64,000 bases of DNA from Acetispira formosa (nom. nud.) (GCA_023525915.1 CP026657.1:3868001-3932000); one strand, 5' to 3'. Positions 1 through 8,985 are shown, counted from the stretch's first letter. A program made the numbers and translations. Notes: a model not told the origin generated them from the sequence alone.

Positions 1-601
1 TTTTTTCGTCCATTGAGGCAATGGCAATGGCTGGAATTTTCCTGAGATCTTCAACTGACTCAGGAAAATCATATTTATCCATCAACAGGGGCGAGGCGTA
101 AATGGCCGGTTTGGTCTGACCCAGGCGGCGGGACACCAGGTTGGAGGCGGGCATATCATTGCCCACCCTGATGTCCAGGTCGAAAGGTTCGGTCATCAGA
201 TCAACCCAGTGTTTGTTGTAGGTGGCGTGAAGCTGGATGTCCGGCCACTTTTGGGCGAATTCGATGAACGCGCCGGAAAGGTGGGAAAGGTAAATGTCGT
301 TCCTCAGCGAAATGCGGACTTTGCCGCTGGGGCTGTTATTGGTGCCCACCAGGCAGTCTCTGGCCGCTTCCACTTCCGCGACTATGTTATCGCAGTATTC
401 GAAAAATTCCTTGCCGGAATCGGTCAGTTCCACGCTTCTGGAGTTTCTGTTCAGAAGCCTCACGCCCAGCTCTTTTTCCAATGCGGAAATGCGCCGCGAG
501 ACTGTCGAATCGGGAATATCAAGTATCTCGGCAGCCTGGGTAAAGCTTTTTTGCCTGGCCACTTCCAGGAACAGGGGCATATCGTTCAACAGGCTTTTCA
601 T
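1..601 (-). CDS. LysR-family transcriptional regulator, 3' part outside window
   Basis: Reading leftwards from the ATG at 601-599 gives an open frame of 200 codons to the window edge. The first ~60 residues are a typical LysR winged helix-turn-helix (starts MKSLLNDMPLFLEVARQKSF, then a recognition-helix stretch DSTVSRRISALEKELGVRLL). The start of the effector-binding domain follows (KVRISLRNDIYLSHLSGAFI). LysR proteins are about 300 residues, so roughly a third is missing at the left. Divergent from cooS with ~580 bp between the two starts, so it could regulate cooS-acsB or a gene outside the window; neither is shown here. Family call is sure, target unknown. Confidence 0.9.
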   Translation of the reverse strand, partial: MKSLLNDMPLFLEVARQKSFTQAAEILDIPDSTVSRRISALEKELGVRLLNRNSRSVELTDSGKEFFEYCDNIVAEVEAARDCLVGTNNSPSGKVRISLRNDIYLSHLSGAFIEFAQKWPDIQLHATYNKHWVDLMTEPFDLDIRVGNDMPASNLVSRRLGQTKPAIYASPLLMDKYDFPESVEDLRKIPAIAIASMDEK

Positions 602-630
602 TAGTATACACTTTCTTCCATAAACTTGCG

Positions 631-770
631 GCTCGTAGCTACGCAAAAAGCGTGGTTTTTGCTTCGCGAGCAACTGCTTTACCTAAAAACCGGTCGCTTC
701 GCTCCGTCTCCCCGATGGGTCGACCTGCTATTTTTAAATTGCCGTCTACTTTGAGGCTTGCTGTTCCATC
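631..770 (-). repeat. Dispersed repeat, copy 1 (second copy at 55208-55345)
   Basis: The reverse complement of this stretch closely matches 55208-55345. Shared blocks include CTCAAAGTAGACGGCAATTT, ATAGCAGGTCG, GACGGAGCG, TCGCGAAGCAAAAA and TTTTTGCGTAGCT. Both copies read in one frame as a peptide tail (LKVDGN-L/F-KIAGRP ... REAK-x-x-LFA, then stop). A gene of up to 105 codons can be drawn here (956-639) but nothing else supports it. The rest of the 602-1010 gap holds only a 10-bp hairpin at 940-963 with a 4-nt loop. Confidence 0.75.
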
Positions 771-1010
771 GCGGCCACGCTTGACATTTTTGGGATGATG
801 CTTCCCATCCCTGTCATTGCCTGCCGTGATTGATATTGGTAATCTATGTCTACGATAAGTCATATATAACACTTCACGGAGTGATTGTCCATAGTGTTTC
901 AGGGCATTCAGTTTCGGCGGCCCCCCTCGCCGGAACTGACGGATTTTTGCACACAAAAATCCGGCTCCGTGCCCACCCCGACCAAAGTCGCTTTCGGAAA
1001 GAGGATTGGT

Positions 1011-1124
1011 ATGAAGAGTGAAAAGCCAAAACTGAGCGCCCCGGTTCCTGCCCCCCAGGAAACCATCGCAGACCAGATTTTAATGCAGCTTGACCGGGTT
1101 CATGTCAGAAAAGCCCGGTATTGA
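1011..1124 (+). CDS. Possible 37-residue small protein upstream of cooS
   Basis: ATG at 1011 is preceded by a purine-rich AAAGAGGA at good spacing, and the frame runs MKSEKPKLSAPVPAPQETIA to a TGA at 1122-1124, ending 56 bp before cooS. It has no recognisable domain; the N-terminal half is Pro/Ala/Lys rich, the C-terminal half could be helical. Its position in front of cooS suggests either a leader peptide or a chance frame. Supported only by the ribosome site and location. Confidence 0.3.
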   Translation: MKSEKPKLSAPVPAPQETIADQILMQLDRVHVRKARY

Positions 1125-1180
1125 ATCGCCCTCCGCCCGCCGGACCAATCGCGGGCGGAACCGCCAGGAAAGGAACTATC

Positions 1181-3190
1181 ATGGCTGAAGAGAAGAAGGC
1201 GGTCCCAGAGGCCGTAACCTGTGACACCGCAACCATCAAAATGCTTCACATCGCCCAGGCCAAAGGTGAGGAAACCATTTTCGACCGGGCTGTTAAAATG
1301 AAACAGTGCAACATCGGCACAGAGGGCATTTGCTGTAAAATATGCTCCCAGGGGCCGTGCCGCCTGCCTCTGACCAAGGGCATTAAAGAGGGCACCGAGC
1401 CCGATAACCGCATGGGCCTGTGCGGGGCCACTCCCGAGACCATCGCCGCCCGTAATATGGTGCGCATGATCGCGGGCGGCTGCGCCACCCATTCCGATCA
1501 CGGCCGGGGCGTTATTGAAACTTTCCGGGCCATGGCCTACGGCGAGGCCAAAGACTACACCATCAAAGACGAAATCAAGCTGCGTGAAGTGGCCGGTTAT
1601 TTCGGCGTGGCCACCACCGTCACGGAAGGTGATGAAACCTTTCCCCGCGACAAGTGGGAAATCGCCCGCGAAGTGGCCGACATCGCCCTGGGACAGTGGG
1701 GCCAGCAGCAGGGCCGCATGATCTATCACAACCGCGCCCCGGAAGCCACCAAAGAACGCTGGATCAAGCAGGGCGTCTGGCCGCGCGGCATTGACCGCGA
1801 AGTGGTCGAAATCATGCACCGCACCCACATGGGCGTGGATCAGGATTACCGCAACCTGTTGAAGCAGGGCGCCCGCTGCTCGCTCGGCAATGGCTGGGGC
1901 GGCTCGATGATGGCCACCGACATGCAGGACATTATGTTCGGCACGCCCTATCCCTCAACCGGCAATATCAATCTGGGCGTGTTGTCTGAAACCAAGATCA
2001 ATATAATCGTCCACGGGCACGATCCGCTTCTGTCGGAAATGATCGTGGCCGCCGTCCACACCCCGGACATGATCGAATACGCCAAAGCCCAGGGAGCGGA
2101 CGGCTATATCGTGGCGGGCATGTGCTGCACGGCCAACGAGATACTCATGCGGCACGGCATGCCCATTGCCGGTGATTATCTTCAGCAGGAGCTGGCCGTC
2201 ATCACCGGTGCGGTCGAGGCCATGGTTGTCGACGTTCAGTGCGTGATGGAGAATTTAGCCAACATCAGCGAATGTTATCACACCAAATTCATCACCACCA
2301 TGCCCATTGCCAAGTGCGCTTCCGGCAAGAACACGATGCACATCGAATTTGAAGAGCATCACGCCATGGAAAAAGCCAAGGAAATCGTGCGCACGGCGGC
2401 CGACAATTTCAAGAATCGCGGCCAGACCAGCATTCCTTCCGAGACCAATAAAATGGTCATGGGCTTTTCCACCGAGGCCATTAAATATCACCTGGGCGGC
2501 ACCTTCCGCGGCTCCTTCGTTCCCCTGAACGACAACATCATCAACGGCCGCATCCGGGGCATAGCTGGTGTGGTGGGCTGCAACAACGCCCGTGTGCCCC
2601 ATGATACCGGGCACATTGAGCTGATGAAAGAGCTGATCAAAAACGACGTTATCGTCCTGACGACAGGCTGCGCGGCCATGGCCGCCGGTAAGGCCGGGCT
2701 TTTGACTCCCGAATCGGCCGCCGTCTTCTGCGGCCCCGGCCTGGCTGAAGTCTGCGAGACGGTCGGCATTCCGCCGGTCCTCCATATGGGTTCCTGCGTG
2801 GATAACTCCCGGATTCTCACCGCCGCCACTGAAGTTATCAAGGCCGGCGGTCTGGGCAAGGAACTGGCCGATCTTCCGGCCGTAGGTTCCGCCCCCGGCT
2901 GGATGAGCGAGAAAGCTGTGGGCATCGCTCAATACTTCATAACTTCTGGCGTTTCGGTCATGCTGGGCGTGCCGCTCCCGATTTATGGCGCTCCAAAGCT
3001 GGTCAAGCTTCTGGAAGAGGAGATGGAAGATCTTTACGGAGCCAAGTGGGGCTACGAGCCGGACCCGATCAAATGCGCCCATAAAATGATCGAGATCATC
3101 GACAAGAAACGCAAGGCTCTGGGCATCGATACAGCCCGTGAACGCGTGTTGATGGATATGGCCGACCGTCAGAAAATCGAAGCCGCCTAA
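1181..3190 (+). CDS. cooS: Anaerobic Ni-Fe carbon-monoxide dehydrogenase catalytic subunit
   Basis: Catalyses reversible CO/CO2 interconversion and, next to acsB, would supply CO to acetyl-CoA synthase in the Wood-Ljungdahl pathway; cytoplasmic. From the ATG at 1181 (preceded by AGGAAAGGA) it is 669 residues, normal for the family; an in-frame start at 1121 lacks a good ribosome site. Cys43 and Cys51 fit the inter-subunit D cluster, Cys52/55/60 and probably Cys81 the B cluster. All six C-cluster ligand motifs are visible: VHGHDP (His), GMCCTANE, DVQCVM, VVGCNN, TTGCAA and MGSCVDN (Cys). acsB follows after 15 bp, so the two are one transcript. No cooC maturation gene is adjacent. The enzyme looks complete and active. 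Confidence 0.97.
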   Translation: MAEEKKAVPEAVTCDTATIKMLHIAQAKGEETIFDRAVKMKQCNIGTEGICCKICSQGPCRLPLTKGIKEGTEPDNRMGLCGATPETIAARNMVRMIAGGCATHSDHGRGVIETFRAMAYGEAKDYTIKDEIKLREVAGYFGVATTVTEGDETFPRDKWEIAREVADIALGQWGQQQGRMIYHNRAPEATKERWIKQGVWPRGIDREVVEIMHRTHMGVDQDYRNLLKQGARCSLGNGWGGSMMATDMQDIMFGTPYPSTGNINLGVLSETKINIIVHGHDPLLSEMIVAAVHTPDMIEYAKAQGADGYIVAGMCCTANEILMRHGMPIAGDYLQQELAVITGAVEAMVVDVQCVMENLANISECYHTKFITTMPIAKCASGKNTMHIEFEEHHAMEKAKEIVRTAADNFKNRGQTSIPSETNKMVMGFSTEAIKYHLGGTFRGSFVPLNDNIINGRIRGIAGVVGCNNARVPHDTGHIELMKELIKNDVIVLTTGCAAMAAGKAGLLTPESAAVFCGPGLAEVCETVGIPPVLHMGSCVDNSRILTAATEVIKAGGLGKELADLPAVGSAPGWMSEKAVGIAQYFITSGVSVMLGVPLPIYGAPKLVKLLEEEMEDLYGAKWGYEPDPIKCAHKMIEIIDKKRKALGIDTARERVLMDMADRQKIEAA

Positions 3191-3205
3191 GGAAGGGAGA
3201 GACAG

Positions 3206-5422
3206 ATGTCGAAACTCGTAGCATTCGCCGCCATACAGGGCGCCTACAATATAGTACAGAAAACCGAGGGCAAATACGCGGCCGCCCTGGAGAAATACGG
3301 CCCGGAACAGAAGCTGGAGTTCCCGAACACCGCTTACTACCTGCCCATCATCTACTCTTTGCTGGGCATCCCGGTTAAAACTCTGGCCGACGCGAAAAAA
3401 CCTCTGGAAGTGTGCCGCGGCCTTCTGCCGGCCCACGTGAAAATCCAGAACCATTTGCCTTACCTGGGGCCACTCTTGGACGCCGGCATGGCCGCCATCC
3501 TGGCCGAAGAAATCGCGGAAGCCATTCGCTATGTCGAAGACCCGGATTTCTACTTCACCAGCGAAGATGTTGACCTGGAAAAAGGCAAGATCTGGCTGGG
3601 CGCGGCTGAAGACACCGTGTTCCGTAAACGCGGCGTGCAGTTCGTGGACGGCTCGGCCCCCGGCTTCGCCGCCATCGTCGGCGCGGCTCCGAACCCGGAA
3701 ATCGCCAAGGAAATCGCTCTGGAATACCAGAAGCGCTCCATCTACACCTTTATGGTGGCCAACCAGGGCGGCACCACCTTCACCGAGCAGCTGATTGAAG
3801 CCGGCGTGGAAGTGGGCTGGAACACCCGCCTGGTGCCTTTCGGTCCCGATATATCGGCGGCCGTTTTCGCCCTGGGCTTCGCCAACCGCGCGGCCATGGC
3901 TTTCGGCGGCATCAAGCCCGGCGATTATCAGAAAATGCTCCTTTATAATAAGGAACGCATCTTCGCCTTCGTCAACGCGCTTGGTGAAGTCAACGCCGAG
4001 TGGGCGGCCAACGCGGCCGGCTGCGTCAACTGGGGTTTCCCGACCCTGGCCGACACCGACATTCCGCCGATCCTGCCGACCGGCGTCTGCACCTACGAAC
4101 ACGTCGTGCCCAATGTCGGCCACAGCGAAATGGTGCAGCGTTCCGTGGAAGTGCGCGGCCTGAAGACGACCGTGGCCACCATCGACATCCCGATGGCTTA
4201 CGGCCCGGCTTTCGAAGGCGAGCGCATCCGCAAGGGCGACATGTATGTGGAAATGGGCGGCGCGTCCAAGACCCCGACCTTCGAATGGGTCGCCAGCATG
4301 GACATGGACAAGGTTGAAGACGGCAAGGTCGAGGTCATCGGGCCCGATCTGTCGACGGTGAAAGAGGGCGGCACGCTGGCTCTCGGCATCAAAGTCGAAG
4401 TGGCCGGCCGTAAATTCCAGGAAGACTTCGAGCCCATCCTGGAACGGCAGATTCACCACCTGATCAACTACGCTCAGGGCCTGATGCACACCGGCCAGCG
4501 GGACATCGGCATGCTGCGCGTGTCCAAGGAAGCGATGGAAAAGGGCTTCAAGCTGGAGCACATCGGCACCATCCTCCACGGCAAGCTCCATCAGGACTTC
4601 GGCGCTGTTTTCGACAAACTTCAGGTGAAACTGTACACGGACACCAAGGAAGTGGAAAAACTGCGCGACGCGGCCCGCAAGACCTATCAGACCCGCGACG
4701 CCCGCGTGGAGAACATGACCGACGAAACCACGGAAACCTACTATAGCTGCACGCTGTGCCAGAGCTTCGCTCCGAACCATGTGTGCGTGGTCTCCCCGGA
4801 ACGTACCGGCCTGTGCGGCGCGTATAACTGGATGGACTGCAAGGCTTCCTTCGAAATCAACCCGACCGGCCCGAACCAGCCGATCGAAAAGGGCGAGGTC
4901 GTGGACCCGAAGCTGGGCGTGTTCAAAGGCGCGAACGATTTCGTGGAAAAGGCCTCCCGTCAGGCCGTTCAGAACGTCTGCTTCTATAGCCTGATGAACG
5001 ACCCGATGACCACCTGCGGCTGCTGCGAGTGCATCGCGGCGGTTCTGCCGAGCTGCAACGGCGTTATGACGGTCCATCGCGACTACACGGGCGAAACCCC
5101 GATCGGTATGAAGTTCACGACTTTGGCCGGTGAAATGGGCGGCGGCAATCAGAGCCCCGGCTTTGTGGGCCACGCGAAATACAACATCGTTCAGAGAAAA
5201 TTCCTCTCCGGCGACGGCGGCCTGGCCCGTATGGTCTGGATGCCGAAGAGCCTGAAGGAAGAACTGAAGGAGAGAATCGACGCTCGCGGCAAGGAAATGG
5301 GCATTCCCGATTTCTATGACCGCATCGCCGATGAAACCGTGGGTACCTCCGAAGAGGAAATCATGCCCTTCCTGACCGAGAAAAAACATCCCGCTCTGGA
5401 AATGGACAGCATCTTCGGCTAA
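3206..5422 (+). CDS. acsB: CO-methylating acetyl-CoA synthase (ACS alpha subunit)
   Basis: Builds acetyl-CoA from CO, CoA and a methyl group carried by the corrinoid Fe-S protein. 738 residues, full length for the bacterial three-domain form (archaeal forms lack the N-terminal domain). The A cluster is intact: Cys515, Cys518, Cys527 and Cys537 keep the 3-9-10 spacing known for the [4Fe-4S] ligands of the Moorella enzyme, and C604-G605-C606 is the CGC motif binding the distal nickel. Start ATG at 3206 has GGAAGGGAGAG upstream. Co-transcribed with cooS. The usual partners acsC, acsD and acsE are not in the window, so the pathway genes are split across the chromosome. Confidence 0.97.
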   Translation: MSKLVAFAAIQGAYNIVQKTEGKYAAALEKYGPEQKLEFPNTAYYLPIIYSLLGIPVKTLADAKKPLEVCRGLLPAHVKIQNHLPYLGPLLDAGMAAILAEEIAEAIRYVEDPDFYFTSEDVDLEKGKIWLGAAEDTVFRKRGVQFVDGSAPGFAAIVGAAPNPEIAKEIALEYQKRSIYTFMVANQGGTTFTEQLIEAGVEVGWNTRLVPFGPDISAAVFALGFANRAAMAFGGIKPGDYQKMLLYNKERIFAFVNALGEVNAEWAANAAGCVNWGFPTLADTDIPPILPTGVCTYEHVVPNVGHSEMVQRSVEVRGLKTTVATIDIPMAYGPAFEGERIRKGDMYVEMGGASKTPTFEWVASMDMDKVEDGKVEVIGPDLSTVKEGGTLALGIKVEVAGRKFQEDFEPILERQIHHLINYAQGLMHTGQRDIGMLRVSKEAMEKGFKLEHIGTILHGKLHQDFGAVFDKLQVKLYTDTKEVEKLRDAARKTYQTRDARVENMTDETTETYYSCTLCQSFAPNHVCVVSPERTGLCGAYNWMDCKASFEINPTGPNQPIEKGEVVDPKLGVFKGANDFVEKASRQAVQNVCFYSLMNDPMTTCGCCECIAAVLPSCNGVMTVHRDYTGETPIGMKFTTLAGEMGGGNQSPGFVGHAKYNIVQRKFLSGDGGLARMVWMPKSLKEELKERIDARGKEMGIPDFYDRIADETVGTSEEEIMPFLTEKKHPALEMDSIFG

Positions 5423-5532
5423 GGAATGAAAACCGGCCGGGAACAGAATCCGCTGGTCCCGGCCACAAGGAAATCACCAGGTTGTTCCGGGGGGAGCGGC
5501 AGGGTGATTAAGGAACCATCCGGTTCCGGCCA

Positions 5533-5619
5533 ACTTATTGTTCCGGCGCGATTGCTTCAGCCTTCTTCTCTTCAGACAAAGTCAGGTTGCCTGAACATCA
5601 ACGCGCCGGAATAATAAGT
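5533..5619. terminator. Long-range hairpin downstream of acsB
   Basis: 18-nt arms at 5533-5550 and 5602-5619 (ACTTATTGTTCCGGCGCG against its near-perfect complement, one mismatch) enclose 51 nt with its own small TCAGG/CCTGA hairpin. Lies 110 bp after the acsB stop. It could stabilise the mRNA end; there is no U-tract after the arm, so it is not a standard intrinsic terminator. The 5423-6037 gap contains no gene. Confidence 0.45.
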
Positions 5620-5678
5620 GCTTTCCGCCTCTGTCCCGCCCTCCCGGCCGCCCGGCCATAAGCATTTCAAATCACTTC

Positions 5679-5940
5679 CAGAGCTTATCAGGGCCTACGC
5701 ATCTAAATAATGAATAAAATCAGCAATATTATTCTTGATGCGGCAAAGCCAACAAAATAAAAACTTACCATGCGCATGGGCGAGGCGATTTTTTCGCCAG
5801 ACACAGCGCAAATTCGCTTTCAGCGCGGGGATAGACCTTCAGGTCATCCCCGCGCTGAAAGCGAATTTGCGCGAAGTATGGCGGAAAAAGCGTCCGACCT
5901 CCCAAGCCACATTTAGATGCGTAAGCCCTGCAGAGCTTAT
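5679..5940. mobile_element. MITE-like palindromic element with 10-bp target duplication
   Basis: A 242-bp element (5689-5930) begins CAGGGCCTACGCATCTAAAT and ends with its inverse (19 of 20 positions complementary; 5689-5708 against 5911-5930). It is flanked exactly by the 10-bp direct repeat CAGAGCTTAT (5679-5688 and 5931-5940), a target-site duplication. The centre has a perfect 27-bp inverted repeat (5806-5832 and 5846-5872) around 13 nt, and a further imperfect pair outside it. No coding capacity, so it would depend on a transposase elsewhere. A 10-bp duplication with ~20-bp ends resembles IS4-superfamily elements in general terms, but I do not recognise the exact ends. Confidence 0.85.
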
Positions 5941-6037
5941 GCATAATTATTGCCAAAGGCGGATGAGACATGATATTATATGATGTTGTCCGGCCGAAAA
6001 GGCCGTTGGTGTGATTTTAAAAACCTCAGGACGCAAA

Positions 6038-6907
6038 ATGGATACTATGACTCTGCATCAGGCTCTTCAGGTCGCCCTGGACGCGGCTCAAGCCGGGGCC
6101 GCCGAACTGATGAGCGGTTATGGCGACAAGCCCAAGGTCAGGTATAAGGGCGCGACCGATCTGGTGACGGAATACGACCTGCGTTCCGAGGAAGTTATTC
6201 GCAAAATTATCAGCAAAGCTTTTCCCGACCACCTTCTGGTGGGCGAAGAAGAGGGCAATACCGGTTTCCGCAACGCACGCTATAAATGGTATATCGATCC
6301 TCTCGACGGCACCACCAATTTTGCCCACGGACATCCTTTTTTTGCCGTTTCCATCGGCCTGATCGGGCCGGACAGCGAGGGCGTGGAACGCCCCCTGGTG
6401 GGAGTGCTCAACGCGCCCGCGCTGGGTGAACTGTATTGGGGCAGCCACGGCTGCGGGGCTGTCCGCCGCCTGAACATTCCCGGACGCGGTTTGGTGGAGC
6501 GCCCCCTGGCCGTTACCCAGACCAACAAGCTGCGCGGCGCTTTTCTGAACACCGGCTTTCCCTACGATATTTATGAGAGGGGAGGGGAGATCCTCCATCC
6601 TTTCGGCCGTCTGGTCATGGCCGCCAGAACCGTGCGCCGGACCGGGTCAGCCGCCATGGATATTGCCTATGTGGCGGCCGGGCTGGCCGACGCCTTTTGG
6701 GAAACCGGCCTCAAGCCCTGGGATGTTGCGGCCGGGCTTCTTCTTTTGGCCGAGGCCGGAGGGCAGATAAGCGATTACCAGGGGCAGCCTTATATCCTGG
6801 GGCAGACCCGTGATATCCTTGGCTCAAACCGCCTCTTGCACGGGCTGATTATTGATTGCCTGAACGAACCGGAACAGGGTGAAGAGGACGTATGCAGCCG
6901 GCGGTGA
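6038..6907 (+). CDS. suhB: Inositol monophosphatase family protein
   Basis: Mg2+-dependent phosphatase of the inositol monophosphatase/SuhB superfamily; soluble. The metal-binding motif is DPLDGTTNFAHG (from about residue 87), the upstream acidic motif is GEEEGNTGF, and the C-terminal signature is WDVAAGLLLLAEAGG. About 289 residues from ATG 6038, slightly longer than E. coli SuhB (267). An ATG nine bases later (6047) is equally possible. The family also includes histidinol-phosphatase and fructose-bisphosphatase-like members, so the substrate cannot be fixed from sequence alone. cobU starts 82 bp downstream on the same strand. Confidence 0.85.
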   Translation: MDTMTLHQALQVALDAAQAGAAELMSGYGDKPKVRYKGATDLVTEYDLRSEEVIRKIISKAFPDHLLVGEEEGNTGFRNARYKWYIDPLDGTTNFAHGHPFFAVSIGLIGPDSEGVERPLVGVLNAPALGELYWGSHGCGAVRRLNIPGRGLVERPLAVTQTNKLRGAFLNTGFPYDIYERGGEILHPFGRLVMAARTVRRTGSAAMDIAYVAAGLADAFWETGLKPWDVAAGLLLLAEAGGQISDYQGQPYILGQTRDILGSNRLLHGLIIDCLNEPEQGEEDVCSRR

Positions 6908-6989
6908 ACCAGCCGTTTGGGCGGCGGCCCGCCGCCTGTTTTTGGTATAGCGTTGCACCGGTAAGAGATCATTTTAAATGGAGTTGATT

Positions 6990-7517
6990 ATGGCTGGCAT
7001 TACCCTCTATCTCGGCGGAGCCAAAAGCGGCAAAACCCGTCTGGCCCTGGCCGCGGCCGAGGCTCTTCCGGCCCCGCGCCTTTATCTGGCCACCGCCCAG
7101 GCCTTTGATGATGAAATGACCGTGCGCATCAAAAATCATCAGGCCGAGCGCGGACCGGACTGGCGCACCATTGAGGCCCCTTTGGAGCCGGACAAGGCCA
7201 TTTCCGTTCTAACTGGCAACAGCGTGGTGCTGCTGGACTGCATAACCCTCTGGCTCAACAATCTTCTGGCGGAAAATGACGACCCCGACTGGATCATGAC
7301 GCGAGTGGCTGAACTGGCCGCTTCAGCTTTAGCCTATGCCGGGCCGGTCATCATTGTCTCCAATGAGGTCGGGGGCGGGATTGTGCCCATGAACGCTCTG
7401 GCCCGCAAGTTCCGGGATCTGGCTGGGGCCGCCAACCAGCTTCTGGCCGCCAGGGCTGAAAAGGTGGTTTTGGCCGTGGCCGGTCTGGAGCTTGTGGTGG
7501 CCGACCGCACCCGATGA
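6990..7517 (+). CDS. cobU: Adenosylcobinamide kinase / adenosylcobinamide-phosphate guanylyltransferase
   Basis: Bifunctional enzyme of late cobalamin assembly: phosphorylates adenosylcobinamide, then transfers GMP to give adenosylcobinamide-GDP. The P-loop GGAKSGKT is at residues 9-16; the guanylylation region RIKNHQAERGPDWRTIEAP carries the expected His; VSNEVGGGIVPMNALARKFR is a family signature. 175 residues, normal length. Start 6990 is chosen because GGAG at 6979-6982 lies 7 bases before it; an ATG at 6978 lacks this. A cobalamin-salvage gene fits an organism whose acetyl-CoA pathway needs a corrinoid protein. No cobalamin riboswitch is apparent upstream. Confidence 0.93.
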   Translation: MAGITLYLGGAKSGKTRLALAAAEALPAPRLYLATAQAFDDEMTVRIKNHQAERGPDWRTIEAPLEPDKAISVLTGNSVVLLDCITLWLNNLLAENDDPDWIMTRVAELAASALAYAGPVIIVSNEVGGGIVPMNALARKFRDLAGAANQLLAARAEKVVLAVAGLELVVADRTR

Positions 7518-7613
7518 CTCCTGGCTTTCTTCTCGCATCAGGAACAAGCCCTTGCCTCTCGCGGAGGCGGGGATTTCACGGCCGCTTTCGGCCATATGAA
7601 TATGAGGTCTTCC

Positions 7614-8723
7614 ATGTCCGAACTGCCGGGTTTATATATTCACGTCCCTTTCTGTACGCGTCGCTGCCCCTATTGCGATTTTTATTCAGTGTCCGCGCTG
7701 GATTTGATTCCGCGCTATGTGGAATCGCTGGCCCGTGAAGCTGAAGCGGCCGCCGCTTCAGGCTGGGATAAACCATTCGAAACACTTTATATCGGCGGCG
7801 GAAGCCCCAGCCTTTTGAATGGCGATGGTTTGGGTGGATTGCTGAAAGCCCTGGCTCCGCTGGACATTTCCGGGATCAAGGAATTCACTCTGGAGGCCAA
7901 TCCTGAAGACGTCTCGGCCGGTCAGGCTGAACTTTGGGCTGAATCCGGGGTCACCCGCCTGTCGCTGGGCGTTCAGACCTTTGATGAGCGCTGGCTGGGT
8001 GATGTCCTTGGCCGCTGTCATAGCGTGGCCGACAGCCTCAAAGCCATTGAAGTATTGAAGGACGGCCGTCCCTATGATCTGTCTCTGGACCTTATTTACG
8101 GCATGCCCGCCCAGGAGCCTGAGGATTGGGGGGCAGACCTCAGGCGGGCCGCCGAAGCCGGGCCGGCCCACATTTCCACTTACAGTCTGACGGTTGAACC
8201 CAACACGCCGCTGGCCCGTTCCATCGCCTCACGCTTTGTGCCGCCTCCGCCGCCGCAGGAGAAGGTGGCCGACATGTTCCTCATCAGCCCCGAGGCTTTG
8301 GGGATGCACGGGTATTACCGTTATGAAGTTTCCAATTTCGCTCTGCCCGGCCATGAATCACAGCACAATTTGAAATATTGGCACCGCCAGCCCTATCTGG
8401 GACTGGGGCCGTCCGCTCATTCGTTTGACGGCCGGAGGCGCTGGGCAAACCTGCCCTCCGTGCGGCAGTGGAGTTCGGCTTTGGCCTCCGGGGCCGCGCC
8501 GCGCGCTTTTACCGAAGAGCTGGACGAAAAGGCCGTTCGCTTGGAGCAGGTCATGCTGGGGCTGCGTCTGCCGGAGGGCATTTCAGAAGGGCTTCTGCCT
8601 GAATCTGAACGGTTGGAGCAATATATCAATGGCGGTTTCCTGATAAAAAGCGAAGGCCGCATACGCCCGACGGAAAAAGGCCTTTTGGTGGCCGACCGTC
8701 TGGCTGTGGAACTTACCGACTAG
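7614..8723 (+). CDS. hemW: Radical SAM heme chaperone HemW (HemN-like)
   Basis: 369-residue radical SAM protein of the HemW/coproporphyrinogen-oxidase-like family. The CX3CX2C cluster is CTRRCPYC (Cys14/18/21), preceded by LYIHVPF; IGGGSPS follows, and LSLGVQTFDERWL is the family's conserved block. HemW members bind and deliver heme rather than oxidising coproporphyrinogen; true HemN proteins are longer (~450 residues), which favours HemW. Of three in-frame ATGs (7596, 7602, 7614) the last has GAGGT at proper distance and begins MSELPGLYIH. Begins ~97 bp after cobU on the same strand. Confidence 0.88.
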   Translation: MSELPGLYIHVPFCTRRCPYCDFYSVSALDLIPRYVESLAREAEAAAASGWDKPFETLYIGGGSPSLLNGDGLGGLLKALAPLDISGIKEFTLEANPEDVSAGQAELWAESGVTRLSLGVQTFDERWLGDVLGRCHSVADSLKAIEVLKDGRPYDLSLDLIYGMPAQEPEDWGADLRRAAEAGPAHISTYSLTVEPNTPLARSIASRFVPPPPPQEKVADMFLISPEALGMHGYYRYEVSNFALPGHESQHNLKYWHRQPYLGLGPSAHSFDGRRRWANLPSVRQWSSALASGAAPRAFTEELDEKAVRLEQVMLGLRLPEGISEGLLPESERLEQYINGGFLIKSEGRIRPTEKGLLVADRLAVELTD

Positions 8724-8763
8724 TATATAATCAATGTTATAATTTCATAATCCTATTGACCCG

Positions 8764-8841
8764 CCGGAAGACGGAAGTTTTGTCCCGTCTCCGTTCCGGG
8801 GGTCTTAGTCACGGAGACGGGACAAAACTTCCGTCTTCCGG
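8764..8841. repeat. Perfect 31-bp hairpin, conserved-loop family member 1
   Basis: Arms 8764-8794 and 8811-8841 are perfectly complementary over 31 bp. The 16-nt loop TCCGGGGGTCTTAGTC nearly equals the loops of the hairpins at 59904-59990 and 60043-60126, while the stems differ. Downstream, GGGGCTATGCATACTTTCAA resembles the flank of the second copy (CTATGCACACTTTTCA). Sits between hemW and the next gene; no U-tract follows. Confidence 0.85.
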
Positions 8842-8985
8842 CTCCCACTGGGGCTATGCATACTTTCAAGCTCCACCCCCCCCACTTATCGGAAATCATA
8901 AATTTTGGCTATGGCCTATGAGACCGTCAATACCCAAAAGTGTTGACGGTTTTATTTGTAATTGGTGTATTATTTGTTGTGTTTA

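Noticed and set aside
639-956. 105-residue minus-strand protein upstream of cooS
   Set aside because: Its C-terminal half is the dispersed repeat also found at 55.2 kb; no ribosome site and no known domain.
2255-5389. 1044-codon open frame on the minus strand opposite cooS-acsB
   Set aside because: It is the antisense of two clearly real genes in GC-rich DNA, with low-complexity His/Gly/Ala-rich translation and no motif.
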